From Sophora flavescens (taxonomy: Eukaryota; Streptophyta; Magnoliopsida; Fabales; Fabaceae): 64,000 nt of DNA. Positions 21,258-34,102 of this stretch are shown here, piece by piece; within the stretch, counting starts at the first letter, position 1, and each line of letters opens with the position of its first letter. The position numbers were made by a program, and so were the translations under genes. The stretch is taken from NCBI GenBank assembly GCA_030762895.1, contig JAUPTC010000121.1, positions 31,707 to 95,706 of the forward strand, given 5' to 3'. The notes beneath the pieces were generated by a model. The model saw only the letters and a program-made list of their open reading frames with translations, searched no databases and was not told the origin of the DNA.

Positions 21258-22395
21258 ATGTTGCGATTTGGAAATTTCGACTATGTGCAAGAACATAGGA
21301 AAGAGGTTGAAGAGTGGATCCGGCAAATGCATGAGAGGCGTGACAAGAGGATGAGAGAGAACGAACAAAAGAGGTTGAGAAAAGAGGAAAGAATGAAGAG
21401 ACAAATGGAAAGTTTTGAAGACCATGTGAAGAAGTTGGTGGAAGACTCCAACAAGAAAGAGAATGAGAAGAAAGTGAGAGAGAAATCAAAACAAGAGAAT
21501 GAGGCAAAAGCAAAAGAGAGTGAAAAGAAAAGTGATGATCAAAAGGAAAAAGAAAAAGAGAGTGAAAAGAAGAGTGATGATCAAAAGGAAAAAGAAAACG
21601 AGAGTGAAAAGAAGAGTGATAATCAAGAGGAAAAAGAAAAAGAGAGTGAAAATAAGAATGATGAGCAAGAGAAAAATAGTGAGCAAAAGAGAGTTCTTTG
21701 GCAACAAAAAGTGAGGAGAAGAGGGCTTTGATTTCAAGACAGCCCCATTGCATAATTTGTTGCAAGGACTTTTGTTTAATTTCCAATGCTTCTAATGATC
21801 TCTCTTTGCCTAGCGGTGTTGTAACTCTTTTGCAAAAATTTGGAGATTTCATCCCGAAGGAAGTACCCCATGGTTGGCAAACTTTCATGGATTCCAAAAG
21901 GCTCTATAAAGAACCTACTCATGTTTTACCTCCCATTGAAATATATTATGAACTTAAGTTTGATACAACCGATGTAATGGAAGAGTTCATCCCAAGGGAG
22001 GTACTCCATGGCTTGGGAACTTGCATGGTCACCCAAAAGTATGGATATCTTAACACAAGATTCGATAACATGCTTGGGATTGAAGTCATAAATTCGAGGA
22101 CGAATTTTCTTAAAGAAGGAGGGTATGATATGAGCCATTGGGGGGGGGGCAAGTCAATTTCCAACAAGAATGATATGAGCCCAGTGAAGACGATGGATCA
22201 AGAATCAAATCAAGGACTTGGTGGGCCCATGAAAAAAGTTAGACACAAGAAAGCCCAACAAGCTCTTAATTACATGGGGGCTATTTTGATAGAAGCAAGC
22301 CCAAGAACGAGACCAAATGGAATGGAGCCCCAATTGATGACCTATCTCATTCAACTAGAAGACCCATGATCATTTTCAAATGGGGCGTGCTCTAG
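21258..22395 (+). pseudogene. Coding remnant, array 2 unit 2
   Basis: The first frame (21258-21731, 157 codons) holds the coiled-coil start and the 14-residue repeats. It is shifted by loss of one A near 21688 (gagcaaaagagag). The second frame, open to 22369 (223 codons), runs from ATKSEEKRALISRQP through LPSGVVTLLQKF without the unit-1 frameshift, past the duplicated FIP.EV.HG words, into the Pol tail. The final 30 codons are in a different frame from unit 1 because the G run in acatgGGGG is one base shorter. Confidence 0.7.
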
Positions 22396-22551
22396 TTATG
22401 AGTCCACTTAGTTGTTTTATTTTAATTCAATAAGTGTAATGGGTTATGTGTGTGTGTCCAAATTGGCTAAGTGTTGCAAATGGGTCAAGCCCACTTAAGT
22501 CCATGTTGTACACGAATTTGGGAGCTTAGTAGGGGGAACCTTTGGTTTGCA
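22396..22551 (+). other. Non-coding 3' internal segment before the LTR (array 2)
   Basis: This short segment follows the last stop of the coding remnant. It contains a (TG)n run (ttatgtgtgtgtgtcc) of slightly variable length between units and ends tagggggaacctttggtttgca, the likely remains of the polypurine-tract region. I see no frame and no structured RNA. Confidence 0.4.
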
Positions 22552-24477
22552 TGCCAATAGTAACTCCTATAAGTTATTAGTTTGTTTATTGTTTTGTTAA
22601 TTATGTGGGAGTTACACTTTTTAATATGAGAAGTAAAGTGTGGCAGCCACATAATGATGGTTATGAGAGAATAATAAACTCACCATTAGAGGCTGAGTTA
22701 AGGAGGGATTAGTGAGTCATTTAGTGACATGATTAGGCTAATTATTGTGGGGGTTATGATCTCTTTTGGAAGCACAAAAGTTGGCAGCCTAATACTCTAT
22801 TTGTACACTCCATTTTCATGTCGAATAGTAACTTGGATGTTGAATTTGGATTAAATCCATTTGTGAGGGAATTGTCTCTCTTTGGTTCTTGGTTGAGCCA
22901 TCTTGTTCTTATCAAGAATCCCACGATTCTTGTGGCGAACCTCACTTGGCTTATCAAACTCTCTAGTTTGTGGCGCCATCGCCATCTCTAATCTTCACCA
23001 TTTTCATATTTTCTTCCTTTTATGTTACAACTCAATTTGTAATTGTTAAAATTCAACCAAAAAGATCATCAAAGGCAACCTCACCATTTGGTTGTCATCA
23101 AGTGGTATCAAAGCTTAGGCTTTGGTTGAATTTTGAGTTCTGTTCTTCTTCTAACTTTCTCCTTTTCTTCTTTTTGCTATGTTGCGATTTGGAAATTTCG
23201 ACTATGTGCAAGAACATAGGAAAGAGGTTGAAGAGTGGATCCGGCAAATGCATGAGAGGCGTGACAAGAGGATGAGAGAGAACGAACAAAAGAGGTTGAG
23301 AAAAGAGGAAAGAATGAAGAGACAAATGGAAAGTTTTGAAGACCATGTGAAGAAGTTGGTGGAAGACTCCAACAAGAAAGAGAATGAGAAGAAAGTGAGA
23401 GAGAAATCAAAACAAGAGAATGAGGCAAAAGCAAAAGAGAGTGAAAAGAAAAGTGATGATCAAAAGGAAAAAGAAAAAGAGAGTGAAAAGAAGAGTGATG
23501 ATCAAAAGGAAAAAGAAAACGAGAGTGAAAAGAAGAGTGATAATCAAGAGGAAAAAGAAAAAGAGAGTGAAAATAAGAATGATGAGCAAGAGAAAAATAG
23601 TGAGCAAAAAGAGAGTTCTTTGGCAACAAAAAGTGAGGAGAAGAGGGCTTTGATTTCAAGACAGCCCCATTGCATAATTTGTTGCAAGGACTTTTGTTTA
23701 ATTTCCAATGCTTCTAATGATCTCTCTTTGCCTAAGCGGTGTTGTAACTCTTTTGCAAAAATTTGGAGATTTCATCCCGAAGGAAGTACCCCATGGTTGG
23801 CAAACTTTCATGGATTCCAAAAGGCTCTATAAAGAACCTACTCATGTTTTACCTCCCATTGAAATATATTATGAACTTAAGTTTGATACAACCGATGTAA
23901 TGGAAGAGTTCATCCCAAGGGAGGTACTCCATGGCTTGGGAACTTGCATGGTCACCCAAAAGTATGGATATCTTAACACAAGATTCGATAACATGCTTGG
24001 GATTGAAGTCATAAATTCGAGGACGAATTTTCTTAAAGAAGGAGGGTATGATATGAGCCATTGGGGGGGGGGGCAAGTCCAATTTCCAACAAGAATGATA
24101 TGAGCCCAGTGAAGACGATGGATCAAGAATCAAATCAAGGACTTGGTGGGCCCATGAAAAAAGTTAGACACAAGAAAGCCCAACAAGCTCTTAATTACAT
24201 GGGGGGCTATTTTGATAGAAGCAAGCCCAAGAACGAGACCAAATGGAATGGAGCCCCAATTGATGACCTATCTCATTCAACTAGAAGACCCATGATCATT
24301 TTCAAATGGGGCGTGCTCTAGTTATGAGTCCACTTAGTTGTTTTATTTTAATTCAATAAGTGTAATGGGTTATGTGTGTGTGTCCAAATTGGCTAAGTGT
24401 TGCAAATGGGTCAAGCCCACTTAAGTCCATGTTGTACACGAATTTGGGAGCTTAGTAGGGGGAACCTTTGGTTTGCA
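22552..24477 (+). mobile_element. Array 2 unit 3
   Basis: Length 1926 bp, primer-binding site 23103-23114, coding remnant 23179-24321. The poly-G tract is 11 nt. The LTR has one extra C (aatcCcacg near 22921), a variant shared with units 6, 8, 9, 11 and 16. Confidence 0.88.
23179..24321 (+). pseudogene. Coding remnant, array 2 unit 3
   Basis: The first 217 codons (23179-23832) are open as in unit 1. The frame then shifts at the extra A of cctaagcgg near 23735, and the poly-G tract shifts it again. The Pol tail lies in a third frame (24061-24321). It differs from unit 1 by few bases, including Arg for Ser in RLRKEERM. Confidence 0.65.
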
Positions 24478-26402
24478 TGCCAATAGTAACTCCTATAAGT
24501 TATTAGTTTGTTTATTGTTTTGTTAATTATGTGGGAGTTACACTTTTTAATATGAGAAGTAAAGTGTGGCAGCCACATAATGATGGTTATGAGAGAATAA
24601 TAAACTCACCATTAGAGGCTGAGTTAAGGAGGGATTAGTGAGTCATTTAGTGACATGATTAGGCTAATTATTGTGGGGGTTATGATCTCTTTTGGAAGCA
24701 CAAAAGTTGGCAGCCTAATACTCTATTTGTACACTCCATTTTCATGTCGAATAGTAACTTGGATGTTGAATTTGGATTAAATCCATTTGTGAGGGAATTG
24801 TCTCTCTTTGGTTCTTGGTTGAGCCATCTTGTTCTTATCAAGAATCCACGATTCTTGTGGCGAACCTCACTTGGCTTATCAAACTCTCTAGTTTGTGGCG
24901 CCATCGCCATCTCTAATCTTCACCATTTTCATATTTTCTTCCTTTTATGTTACAACTCAATTTGTAATTGTTAAAATTCAACCAAAAAGATCATCAAAGG
25001 CAACCTCACCATTTGGTTGTCATCAAGTGGTATCAAAGCTTAGGCTTTGGTTGAATTTTGAGTTCTGTTCTTCTTCTAACTTTCTCCTTTTCTTCTTTTT
25101 GCTATGTTGCGATTTGGAAATTTCGACTATGTGCAAGAACATAGGAAAGAGGTTGAAGAGTGGATCCGGCAAATGCATGAGAGGCGTGACAAGAGGATGA
25201 GAGAGAGAACGAACAAAAGAGGTTGAGAAAAGAGGAAAGAATGAAGAGACAAATGGAAAGTTTTGAAGACCATGTGAAGAAGTTGGTGGAAGACTCCAAC
25301 AAGAAAGAGAATGAGAAGAAAGTGAGAGAGAAATCAAAACAAGAGAATGAGGCAAAAGCAAAAGAGAGTGAAAAGAAAAGTGATGATCAAAAGGAAAAAG
25401 AAAAAGAGAGTGAAAAGAAGAGTGATGATCAAAAGGAAAAAGAAAACGAGAGTGAAAAGAAGAGTGATAATCAAGAGGAAAAAGAAAAAGAGAGTGAAAA
25501 TAAGAATGATGAGCAAGAGAAAAATAGTGAGCAAAAGAGAGTTCTTTGGCAACAAAAAGTGAGGAGAAGAGGGCTTTGATTTCAAGACAGCCCCATTGCT
25601 TAATTGGTTGCCAGGACTTTTGTTTAATTTCCAATGCGTCTCAGGATCTCTCTTTGCCTAAGCGGTGTTGTAACTCTTTTGCAAAAATTTGGAGATTTCA
25701 TCCCGAAGGAAGTACCCCATGGTTGGCAAACTTTCATGGATTCCAAAAGGCTCTATAAAGAACCTACTCATGTTTTACCTCCCATTGAAATATATTATGA
25801 ACTTAAGTTTGATACAACCGATGTAATGGAAGAGTTCATCCCAAGGGAGGTACTCCATGGCTTGGGAACTTGCATGGTCACCCAAAAGTATGGATATCTT
25901 AACACAAGATTCGATAACATGCTTGGGATTGAAGTCATAAATTCGAGGACGAATTTTCTTAAAGAAGGAGGGTATGATATGAGCCATGGGGGGGGGGGCA
26001 AGTCCAATTTCCAACAAGAATGATATGAGCCCAGTGAAGACGATGGATCAAGAATCAAATCAAGGACTTGGTGGGCCCATGAAAAAAGTTAGACACAAGA
26101 AAGCCCAACAAGCTCTTAATTACATGGGGGGCTATTTTGATAGAAGCAAGCCCAAGAACGAGACCAAATGGAATGGAGCCCCAATTGATGACCTATCTCA
26201 TTCAACTAGAAGACCCATGATCATTTTCAAATGGGGCGTGCTCTAGTTATGAGTCCACTTAGTTGTTTTATTTTAATTCAATAAGTGTAATGGGTTATGT
26301 GTGTGTGTCCAAATTGGCTAAGTGTTGCAAATGGGTCAAGCCCACTTAAGTCCATGTTGTACACGAATTTGGGAGCTTAGTAGGGGGAACCTTTGGTTTG
26401 CA
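24478..26402 (+). mobile_element. Array 2 unit 4
   Basis: Length 1925 bp, primer-binding site 25028-25039, coding remnant 25104-26246. It has a private two-base insertion (gagagaGAacg near 25203). A patch of clustered substitutions occupies 25599-25645, in cattgcTtaattGgttgcC and the following bases. The poly-G tract is 11 nt, preceded by CAT rather than CATT. Confidence 0.88.
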
Positions 26403-28325
26403 TGCCAATAGTAACTCCTATAAGTTATTAGTTTGTTTATTGTTTTGTTAATTATGTGGGAGTTACACTTTTTAATATGAGAAGTAAAGTGTGGCAGCCA
26501 CATAATGATGGTTATGAGAGAATAATAAACTCACCATTAGAGGCTGAGTTAAGGAGGGATTAGTGAGTCATTTAGTGACATGATTAGGCTAATTATTGTG
26601 GGGGTTATGATCTCTTTTGGAAGCACAAAAGTTGGCAGCCTAATACTCTATTTGTACACTCCATTTTCATGTCGAATAGTAACTTGGATGTTGAATTTGG
26701 ATTAAATCCATTTGTGAGGGAATTGTCTCTCTTTGGTTCTTGGTTGAGCCATCTTGTTCTTATCAAGAATCCACGATTCTTGTGGCGAACCTCACTTGGC
26801 TTATCAAACTCTCTAGTTTGTGGCGCCATCGCCATCTCTAATCTTCACCATTTTCATATTTTCTTCCTTTTATGTTACAACTCAATTTGTAATTGTTAAA
26901 ATTCAACCAAAAAAGATCATCAAAGGCAACCTCACCATTTGGTTGTCATCAAGTGGTATCAAAGCTTAGGCTTTGGTTGAATTTTGAGTTCTGTTCTTCT
27001 TCTAACTTTCTCCTTTTCTTCTTTTTGCTATGTTGCGATTTGGAAATTTCGACTATGTGCAAGAACATAGGAAAGAGGTTGAAGAGTGGATCCGGCAAAT
27101 GCATGAGAGGCGTGACAAGAGGATGAGAGAGAAGCGAACAAAAGAGGTTGAGAAAAGAGGAAAGAATGAAGAGACAAATGGAAAGTTTTGAAGACCATGT
27201 GAAGAAGTTGGTGGAAGACTCCAACAAGAAAGAGAATGAGAAGAAAGTGAGAGAGAAATCAAAACAAGAGAATGAGGCAAAAGCAAAAGAGAGTGAAAAG
27301 AAAAGTGATGATCAAAGGAAAAAGAAAAAGAGAGTGAAAAGAAGAGTGATGATCAAAAGGAAAAAGAAAACGAGAGTGAAAAGAAGAGTGATAATCAAGA
27401 GGAAAAAGAAAAAGAGAGTGAAAATAAGAATGATGAGCAAGAGAAAAATAGTGAGCAAAAAGAGAGTTCTTTGGCAACAAAAAGTGAGGAGAAGAGGGCT
27501 TTGATTTCAAGACAGCCCCATTGCATAATTTGTTGCAAGGACTTTTGTTTAATTTCCAATGCTTCTAATGATCTCTCTTTGCCTAAGAGGTGTTGTAACT
27601 CTTTTGCAAAAATTTGGAGATTTCATCCCGAAGGAAGTACCCCATGGTTGGCAAACTTTCATGGATTCCAAAAGGCTCTATAAAGAACCTACTCATGTTT
27701 TACCTCCCATTGAAATATATTATGAACTTAAGTTTGATACAACCGATGTAATGGAAGAGTTCATCCCAAGGGAGGTACTCCATGGCTTGGGAACTTGCAT
27801 GGTCACCCAAAAGTATGGATATCTTAACACAAGATTCGATAACATGCTTGGGATTGAAGTCATAAATTCGAGGGCGACTGTTCTTAAAGAGGGAGGGTAT
27901 GATATGAGCCATGGGGGGGGGGGCAAGTCAATTTCCAACAAGAATGATATGAGCCCAGTGAAGACGATGGATCAAGAATCAAATCAAGGACTTGGTGGGC
28001 CCATGAAAAAAGTTAGACACAAGAAAGCCCAACAAGCTCTTAATTACATGGGGGGCTATTTTGATAGAAGCAAGCCCAAGAACGAGACCAAATGGAATGG
28101 AGCCCCAATTGATGACCTATCTCATTCAACTAGAAGACCCATGATCATTTTCAAATGGGGCGTGCTCTAGTTATGAGTCCACTTAGTTGTTTTATTTTAA
28201 TTCAATAAGTGTAATGGGTTATGTGTGTGTGTCCAAATTGGCTAAGTGTTGCAAATGGGTCAAGCCCACTTAAGTCCATGTTGTACACGAATTTGGGAGC
28301 TTAGTAGGGGAACCTTTGGTTTGCA
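26403..28325 (+). mobile_element. Array 2 unit 5
   Basis: Length 1923 bp, primer-binding site 26954-26965, coding remnant 27030-28170. Lesions are an inserted base in gagagaagcgaac near 27133, loss of one A near 27318 in the repeats, and a cluster near 27873-27892 (agggcgactgttcttaaagaggg). The last frame (27559-28170, 203 codons) reads through the poly-G tract to the stop. Confidence 0.88.
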
Positions 28326-30250
28326 TGCCAATAGTAACTCCTATAAGTTATTAGTTTGTTTATTGTTTTGTTAATTATGTGGGAGTTACACTTTTTAATA
28401 TGAGAAGTAAAGTGTGGCAGCCACATAATGATGGTTATGAGAGAATAATAAACTCACCATTAGAGGCTGAGTTAAGGAGGGATTAGTGAGTCATTTAGTG
28501 ACATGATTAGGCTAATTATTGTGGGGGTTATGATCTCTTTTGGAAGCACAAAAGTTGGCAGCCTAATACTCTATTTGTACACTCCATTTTCATGTCGAAT
28601 AGTAACTTGGATGTTGAATTTGGATTAAATCCATTTGTGAGGAATTGTCTCTCTTTGGTTCTTGGTTGAGCCATCTTGTTCTTATCAAGAATCCCACGAT
28701 TCTTGTGGCGAACCTCACTTGGCTTATCAAACTCTCTAGTTTGTGGCGCCATCGCCATCTCTAATCTTCACCATTTTCATATTTTCTTCCTTTTATGTTA
28801 CAACTCAATTTGTAATTGTTAAAATTCAACCAAAAAGATCATCAAAGGCAACCTCACCATTTGGTTGTCATCAAGTGGTATCAAAGCTTAGGCTTTGGTT
28901 GAATTTTGAGTTCTGTTCTTCTTCTAACTTTCTCCTTTTCTTCTTTTTGCTATGTTGCGATTTGGAAATTTCGACTATGTGCAAGAACATAGGAAAGAGG
29001 TTGAAGAGTGGATCCGGCAAATGCATGAGAGGCGTGACAAGAGGATGAGAGAGAACGAACAAAAGAGGTTGAGAAAAGAGGAAAGAATGAAGAGACAAAT
29101 GGAAAGTTTTGAAGACCATGTGAAGAAGTTGGTGGAAGACTCCAACAAGAAAGAGAATGAGAAGAAAGTGAGAGAGAAATCAAAACAAGAGAATGAGGCA
29201 AAAGCAAAAGAGAGTGAAAAGAAAAGTGATGATCAAAAGGAAAAAGAAAAAGAGAGTGAAAAGAAGAGTGATGATCAAATGGAAAAAGAAAACGAGAGTG
29301 AAAAGAAGAGTGATAATCAAGAGGAAAAAGAAAAAGAGAGTGAAAATAAGAATGATGAGCAAGAGAAAAATAGTGAGCAAAAGAGAGTTCTTTGGCAACA
29401 AAAAGTGAGGAGAAGAGGGCTTTGATTTCAAGACAGCCCCATTGCATAATTTGTTGCAAGGACTTTTGTTTAATTTCCAATGCTTCTAATGATCTCTCTT
29501 TGCCTAGCGGTGTTGTAACTCTTTTGAAAAAATTTGGAGATTTCATCCCGAAGGAAGTACCCCATGGTTGGCAAACTTTCATGGATTCCAAAAGGCTCTA
29601 TAAAGAACCTACTCATGTTTTACCTCCCATTGAAATATATTATGAACTTAAGTTTGATACAACCGATGTAATGGAAGAGTTCATCCCAAGGGAGGTACTC
29701 CATGGCTTAGGAACTGGCATGGTCACCCAAAAGTATGGATATCTTAACACAAGATTCGATAACATGCTTGGGATTGAAGTCATAAATTCGAGGACGAATT
29801 TTCTTAAAGAAGGAGGGTATGATATGAGCCATTGGGGGGGGGGGGCAAGTCCAATTTCCAACAAGAATGATATGAGCCCAGTGAAGACGATGGATCAAGA
29901 ATCAAATCAAGGACTTGGTGGGCCCATGAAAAAAGTTAGACACAAGAAAGCCCAACAAGCTCTTAATTACATGGGGGGCTATTTTGATAGAAGCAAGCCC
30001 AAGAAGCGAGACCAAATGGAATGGAGCCCCAATTGATGACCTATCTCATTCAACTAGAAGACCCATGATCATTTTCAAATGGGGCGTGCTCTAGTTATGA
30101 GTCCACTTAGTTGTTTTATTTTAATTCAATAAGTGTAATGGGTTATGTGTGTGTGTCCAAATTGGCTAAGTGTTGCAAATGGGTCAAGCCCACTTAAGTC
30201 CATGTTGTACACGAATTTGGGAGCTTAGTAGGGGGAACCTTTGGTTTGCA
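28326..30250 (+). mobile_element. Array 2 unit 6
   Basis: Length 1925 bp, primer-binding site 28876-28887, coding remnant 28952-30094, poly-G of 12 nt. It has the extra-C LTR variant near 28692 and the tagcgg form that keeps the linker frame open. Confidence 0.88.
28952..30094 (+). pseudogene. Coding remnant, array 2 unit 6
   Basis: Two long frames overlap: 28952-29425 (157 codons, coiled coil and 14-residue repeats) and 29392-30036 (214 codons, linker through Pol tail). They are separated by loss of one A near 29382. A private Lys-to-Met change lies in the second 14-residue repeat. With units 1, 2 and 10 this is among the least damaged copies. Confidence 0.65.
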
Positions 30251-32171
30251 TGCCAATAGTAACTCCTATAAGTTATTAGTTTGTTTATTGTTTTGTTAAT
30301 TATGTGGGAGTTACACTTTTTAATATGAGAAGTAAAGTGTGGCAGCCACATAATGATGGTTATGAGAGAATAATAAACTCACCATTAGAGGCTGAGTTAA
30401 GGAGGGATTAGTGAGTCATTTAGTGACATGATTAGGCTAATTATTGTGGGGGTTATGATCTCTTTTGGAAGCACAAAAGTTGGCAGCCTAATACTCTATT
30501 TGTACACTCCATTTTCATGTCGAATAGTAACTTGGATGTTGAATTTGGATTAAATCCATTTGTGAGGGAATTGTCTCTCTTTGGTTCTTGGTTGAGCCAT
30601 CTTGTTCTTATCAAGAATCCACGATTCTTGTGGCGAACCTCACTTGGCTTATCAAACTCTCTAGTTTGTGGCGCCATCGCCATCTCTAATCTTCACCATT
30701 TTCATATTTTCTTCCTTTTATGTTACAACTCAATTTGTAATTGTTAAAATTCAACCAAAAAAAGATCATCAAAGGCAACCTCACCATTTGGTTGTCATCA
30801 AGTGGTATCAAAGCTTAGGCTTTGGTTGAATTTTGAGTTCTGTTCTTCTTCTAACTTTCTCCTTTTCTTCTTTTTGCTATGTTGCGATTTGGAAATTTCG
30901 ACTATGTGCAAGAACATAGGAAAGAGGTTGAAGAGTGGATCCGGCAAATGCATGAGAGGCGTGACAAGAGGATGAGAGAGAACGAACAAAAGAGGTTGAG
31001 AAAAGAGGAAAGAATGAAGAGACAAATGGAAAGTTTTGAAGACCATGTGAAGAAGTTGGTGGAAGACTCCAACAATGAAAGAGAATGAGAAGAAAGTGAG
31101 AGAGAAATCAAAACAAGAGAATGAGGCAAAAGCAAAAGAGAGTGAAAAGAAAAGTGATGATCAAAGGAAAAAGAAAAAGAGAGTGAAAAGAAGAGTGATG
31201 ATCAAAGGAAAAAAAAAGCAGAGTGAAAAGAAGAGTGATAATCAAGAGGAAAAAGAAAAAGAGAGTGAAAATAAGAATGATGAGCAAGAGAAAAATAGTG
31301 AGCAAAAAGAGAGTTCTTTGGCAACAAAAAGTGAGGAGAAGAGGGCTTTGATTTCAAGACAGCCCCATTGCATAATTTGTTGCAAGGACTTTTGTTTAAT
31401 TTCAATGCTTCTAATGATCTCTCTTTGCCTAGCGGTGTTGTAACTCTTTTGCAAAAATTTGGAGATTTCATCCCGAAGGAAGTACCCCATGGTTGGCAAA
31501 CTTTCATGGATTCCAAAAGGCTCTATAAAGAACCTACTCATGTTTTACCTCCCATTGAAATATATTATGAACTTAAGTTTGATACAACCGATGTAATGGA
31601 AGAGTTCATCCCAAAGGAGGTACTCCATGGCTTGGGAACTTGCATGGTCACCCAAAAGTATGGATATCTTAACACAAGATTCGATAACATGCTTGGGATT
31701 GAAGTCATAAATTCGAGGGCGAATTTTCTTAAAGAAAGGAGGGTATGATATGAGCCATGGGGGGGGGGGCAAGTCAATTTCCAACAAGAATGATAGGAGC
31801 CCAGTGAAGACGATGGATCAAGAATCAAATCAAGGACTTGGTGGGCCCATGAAAAAAGTTAGACACAAGAAAGCCCAACAAGCTCTTAATTACATGGGGG
31901 CTATTTTGATAGAAGCAAGCCCAAGAAGCGAGACCAAATGGAATGGAGCCCCAATTGATGACCTATCTCATTCAACTAGAAGACCCATGATCATTTTCAA
32001 ATGGGGCGTGCTCTAGTTATGAGTCCACTTAGTTGTTTTATTTTAATTCAATAAGTGTAATGGGTTATGTGTGTGTGTCCAAATTGGCTAAGTGTTGCAA
32101 ATGGGTCAAGCCCACTTAAGTCCATGTTGTACACGAATTTGGGAGCTTAGTAGGGGAACCTTTGGTTTGCA
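30251..32171 (+). mobile_element. Array 2 unit 7
   Basis: Length 1921 bp, primer-binding site 30803-30814, coding remnant 30879-32016, poly-G of 11 nt. The sequence aacaatgaaag near 31072 is intermediate between the aagaaag and aattaag forms of other units and truncates the first frame. Several A-run changes in the repeats add frameshifts. Confidence 0.88.
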
Positions 32172-34102
32172 TGCCAATAGTAACTCCTATAAGTTATTAG
32201 TTTGTTTATTGTTTTGTTAATTATGTGGGAGTTACACTTTTTAATATGAGAAGTAAAGTGTGGCAGCCACATAATGATGGTTATGAGAGAATAATAAACT
32301 CACCATTAGAGGCTGAGTTAAGGAGGGATTAGTGAGTCATTTAGTGACATGATTAGGCTAATTATTGTGGGGGTTATGATCTCTTTTGGAAGCACAAAAG
32401 TTGGCAGCCTAATACTCTATTTGTACACTCCATTTTCATGTCGAATAGTAACTTGGATGTTGAATTTGGATTAAATCCATTTGTGAGGGAATTGTCTCTC
32501 TTTGGTTCTTGGTTGAGCCATCTTGTTCTTATCAAGAATCCCACGATTCTTGTGGCGAACCTCACTTGGCTTATCAAACTCTCTAGTTTGTGGCGCCATC
32601 GCCATCTCTAATCTTCACCATTTTCATATTTTCTTCCTTTTATGTTACAACTCAATTTGTAATTGTTAAAATTCAACCAAAAAAAGATCATCAAAGGCAA
32701 CCTCACCATTTGGTTGTCATCAAGTGGTATCAAAGCTTAGGCTTTGGTTGAATTTTGAGTTCTGTTCTTCTTCTAACTTTCTCCTTTTCTTCTTTTTGCT
32801 ATGTTGCGATTTGGAAATTTCGACTATGTGCAAGAACATAGGAAAAGAGGTTGAAGAGTGGATCCGGCAAATGCATGAGAGGCGTGACAAGAGGATGAGA
32901 GAAGCGAACAAAAGAGGTTGAGAAAAGAGGAAAGAATGAAGAGACAAATGGAAAGTTTTGAAGACCATGTGAAGAAGTTGGTGGAAGACTCCAACAATTA
33001 AGAGAATGAGAAGAAAGTGAGAGAGAAATCAAAACAAGAGAATGAGGCAAAAGCAAAAGAGAGTGAAAAGAAAAGTGATGATCAAAAGGAAAAAGAAAAA
33101 GAGAGTGAAAAGAAGAGTGATGATCAAAGGAAAAAGAAAACGAGAGTGAAAAGAAGAGTGATAATCAAGAGGAAAAAGAAAAAGAGAGTGAAAATAAGAA
33201 TGATGAGCAAGAGAAAAATAGTGAGCAAAAAGAGAGTTCTTTGGCAACAAAAAGTGAGGAGAAGAGGGCTTTGATTTCAAGACAGCCCCATTGCATAATT
33301 TGTTGCAAGGACTTTTGTTTAATTTCCAATGCTTCTAATGATCTCTCTTTGCCTAAGCGTTGTTGTAACTCTTTTGCAAAAATTTGGAGATTTCATCCCG
33401 AAGGAAGTACCCCATGGTTGGCAAACTTTCATGGATTCCAAAAGGCTCTATAAAGAACCTACTCATGTTTTACCTCCCATTGAAATATATTATGAACTTA
33501 AGTTTGATACAACCGATGTAATGGAAGAGTTCATCCCAAGGGAGGTACTCCATGGCTTGGGAACTTGCATGGTCACCCAAAAGTATGGATATCTTAACAC
33601 AAGATTCGATAACATGCTTGGGATTGAAGTCATAAATTCGAGGACGAATTTTCTTAAAGAAGGAGGGTATGATATGAGCCATTGGGGGGGGGGGGGGGCA
33701 AGTCCAATTTCCAACAAGAATGATATGAGCCCAGTGAAGACGATGGATCAAGAATCAAATCAAGGACTTGGTGGGCCCATGAAAAAAGTTAGACACAAGA
33801 AAGCCCAACAAGCTCTTAATTACATGGGGGGCTATTTTGATAGAAGCAAGCCCAGGAACGAGACCAAATGGAATGGAGCCCCAATTGATGACCTATCTCA
33901 TTCAACTAGAAGACCCATGATCATTTTCAAATGGGGCGTGCTCTAGTTATGAGTCCACTTAGTTGTTTTATTTTAATTCAATAAGTGTAATGGGTTATGT
34001 GTGTGTGTCCAAATTGGCTAAGTGTTGCAAATGGGTCAAGCCCACTTAAGTCCATGTTGTACACGAATTTGGGAGCTTAGTAGGGGGAACCTTTGGTTTG
34101 CA
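32172..34102 (+). mobile_element. Array 2 unit 8
   Basis: Length 1931 bp, primer-binding site 32725-32736, coding remnant 32801-33946. An extra A (ggaaaagagg near 32844) and a changed gagagaagcg shift the first frame, and the aattaag form places a TAA near 33000. The poly-G tract is 15 nt, the second longest of the array. Confidence 0.88.
33684..33698 (+). repeat. Poly-G tract, 15 nt (unit 8)
   Basis: Fifteen consecutive G follow GAGCCATT, at the same site as the 18-nt run in unit 1. Neighbouring units 7 and 9 have about 11 and 10, so the length varies between adjacent copies that are otherwise nearly identical. Confidence 0.8.

Larger units (their letters stand above)
20632..22551 (+). mobile_element. 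Array 2 unit 2 (first unit with complete LTR)
   Basis: Reference full-length unit of 1920 bp. LTR 20632-21179, primer-binding site 21182-21193, leader of 64 bp, coding remnant 21258-22395, then about 156 bp without coding before the next LTR. The poly-G tract is 10 nt near 22140-22149. Confidence 0.9.
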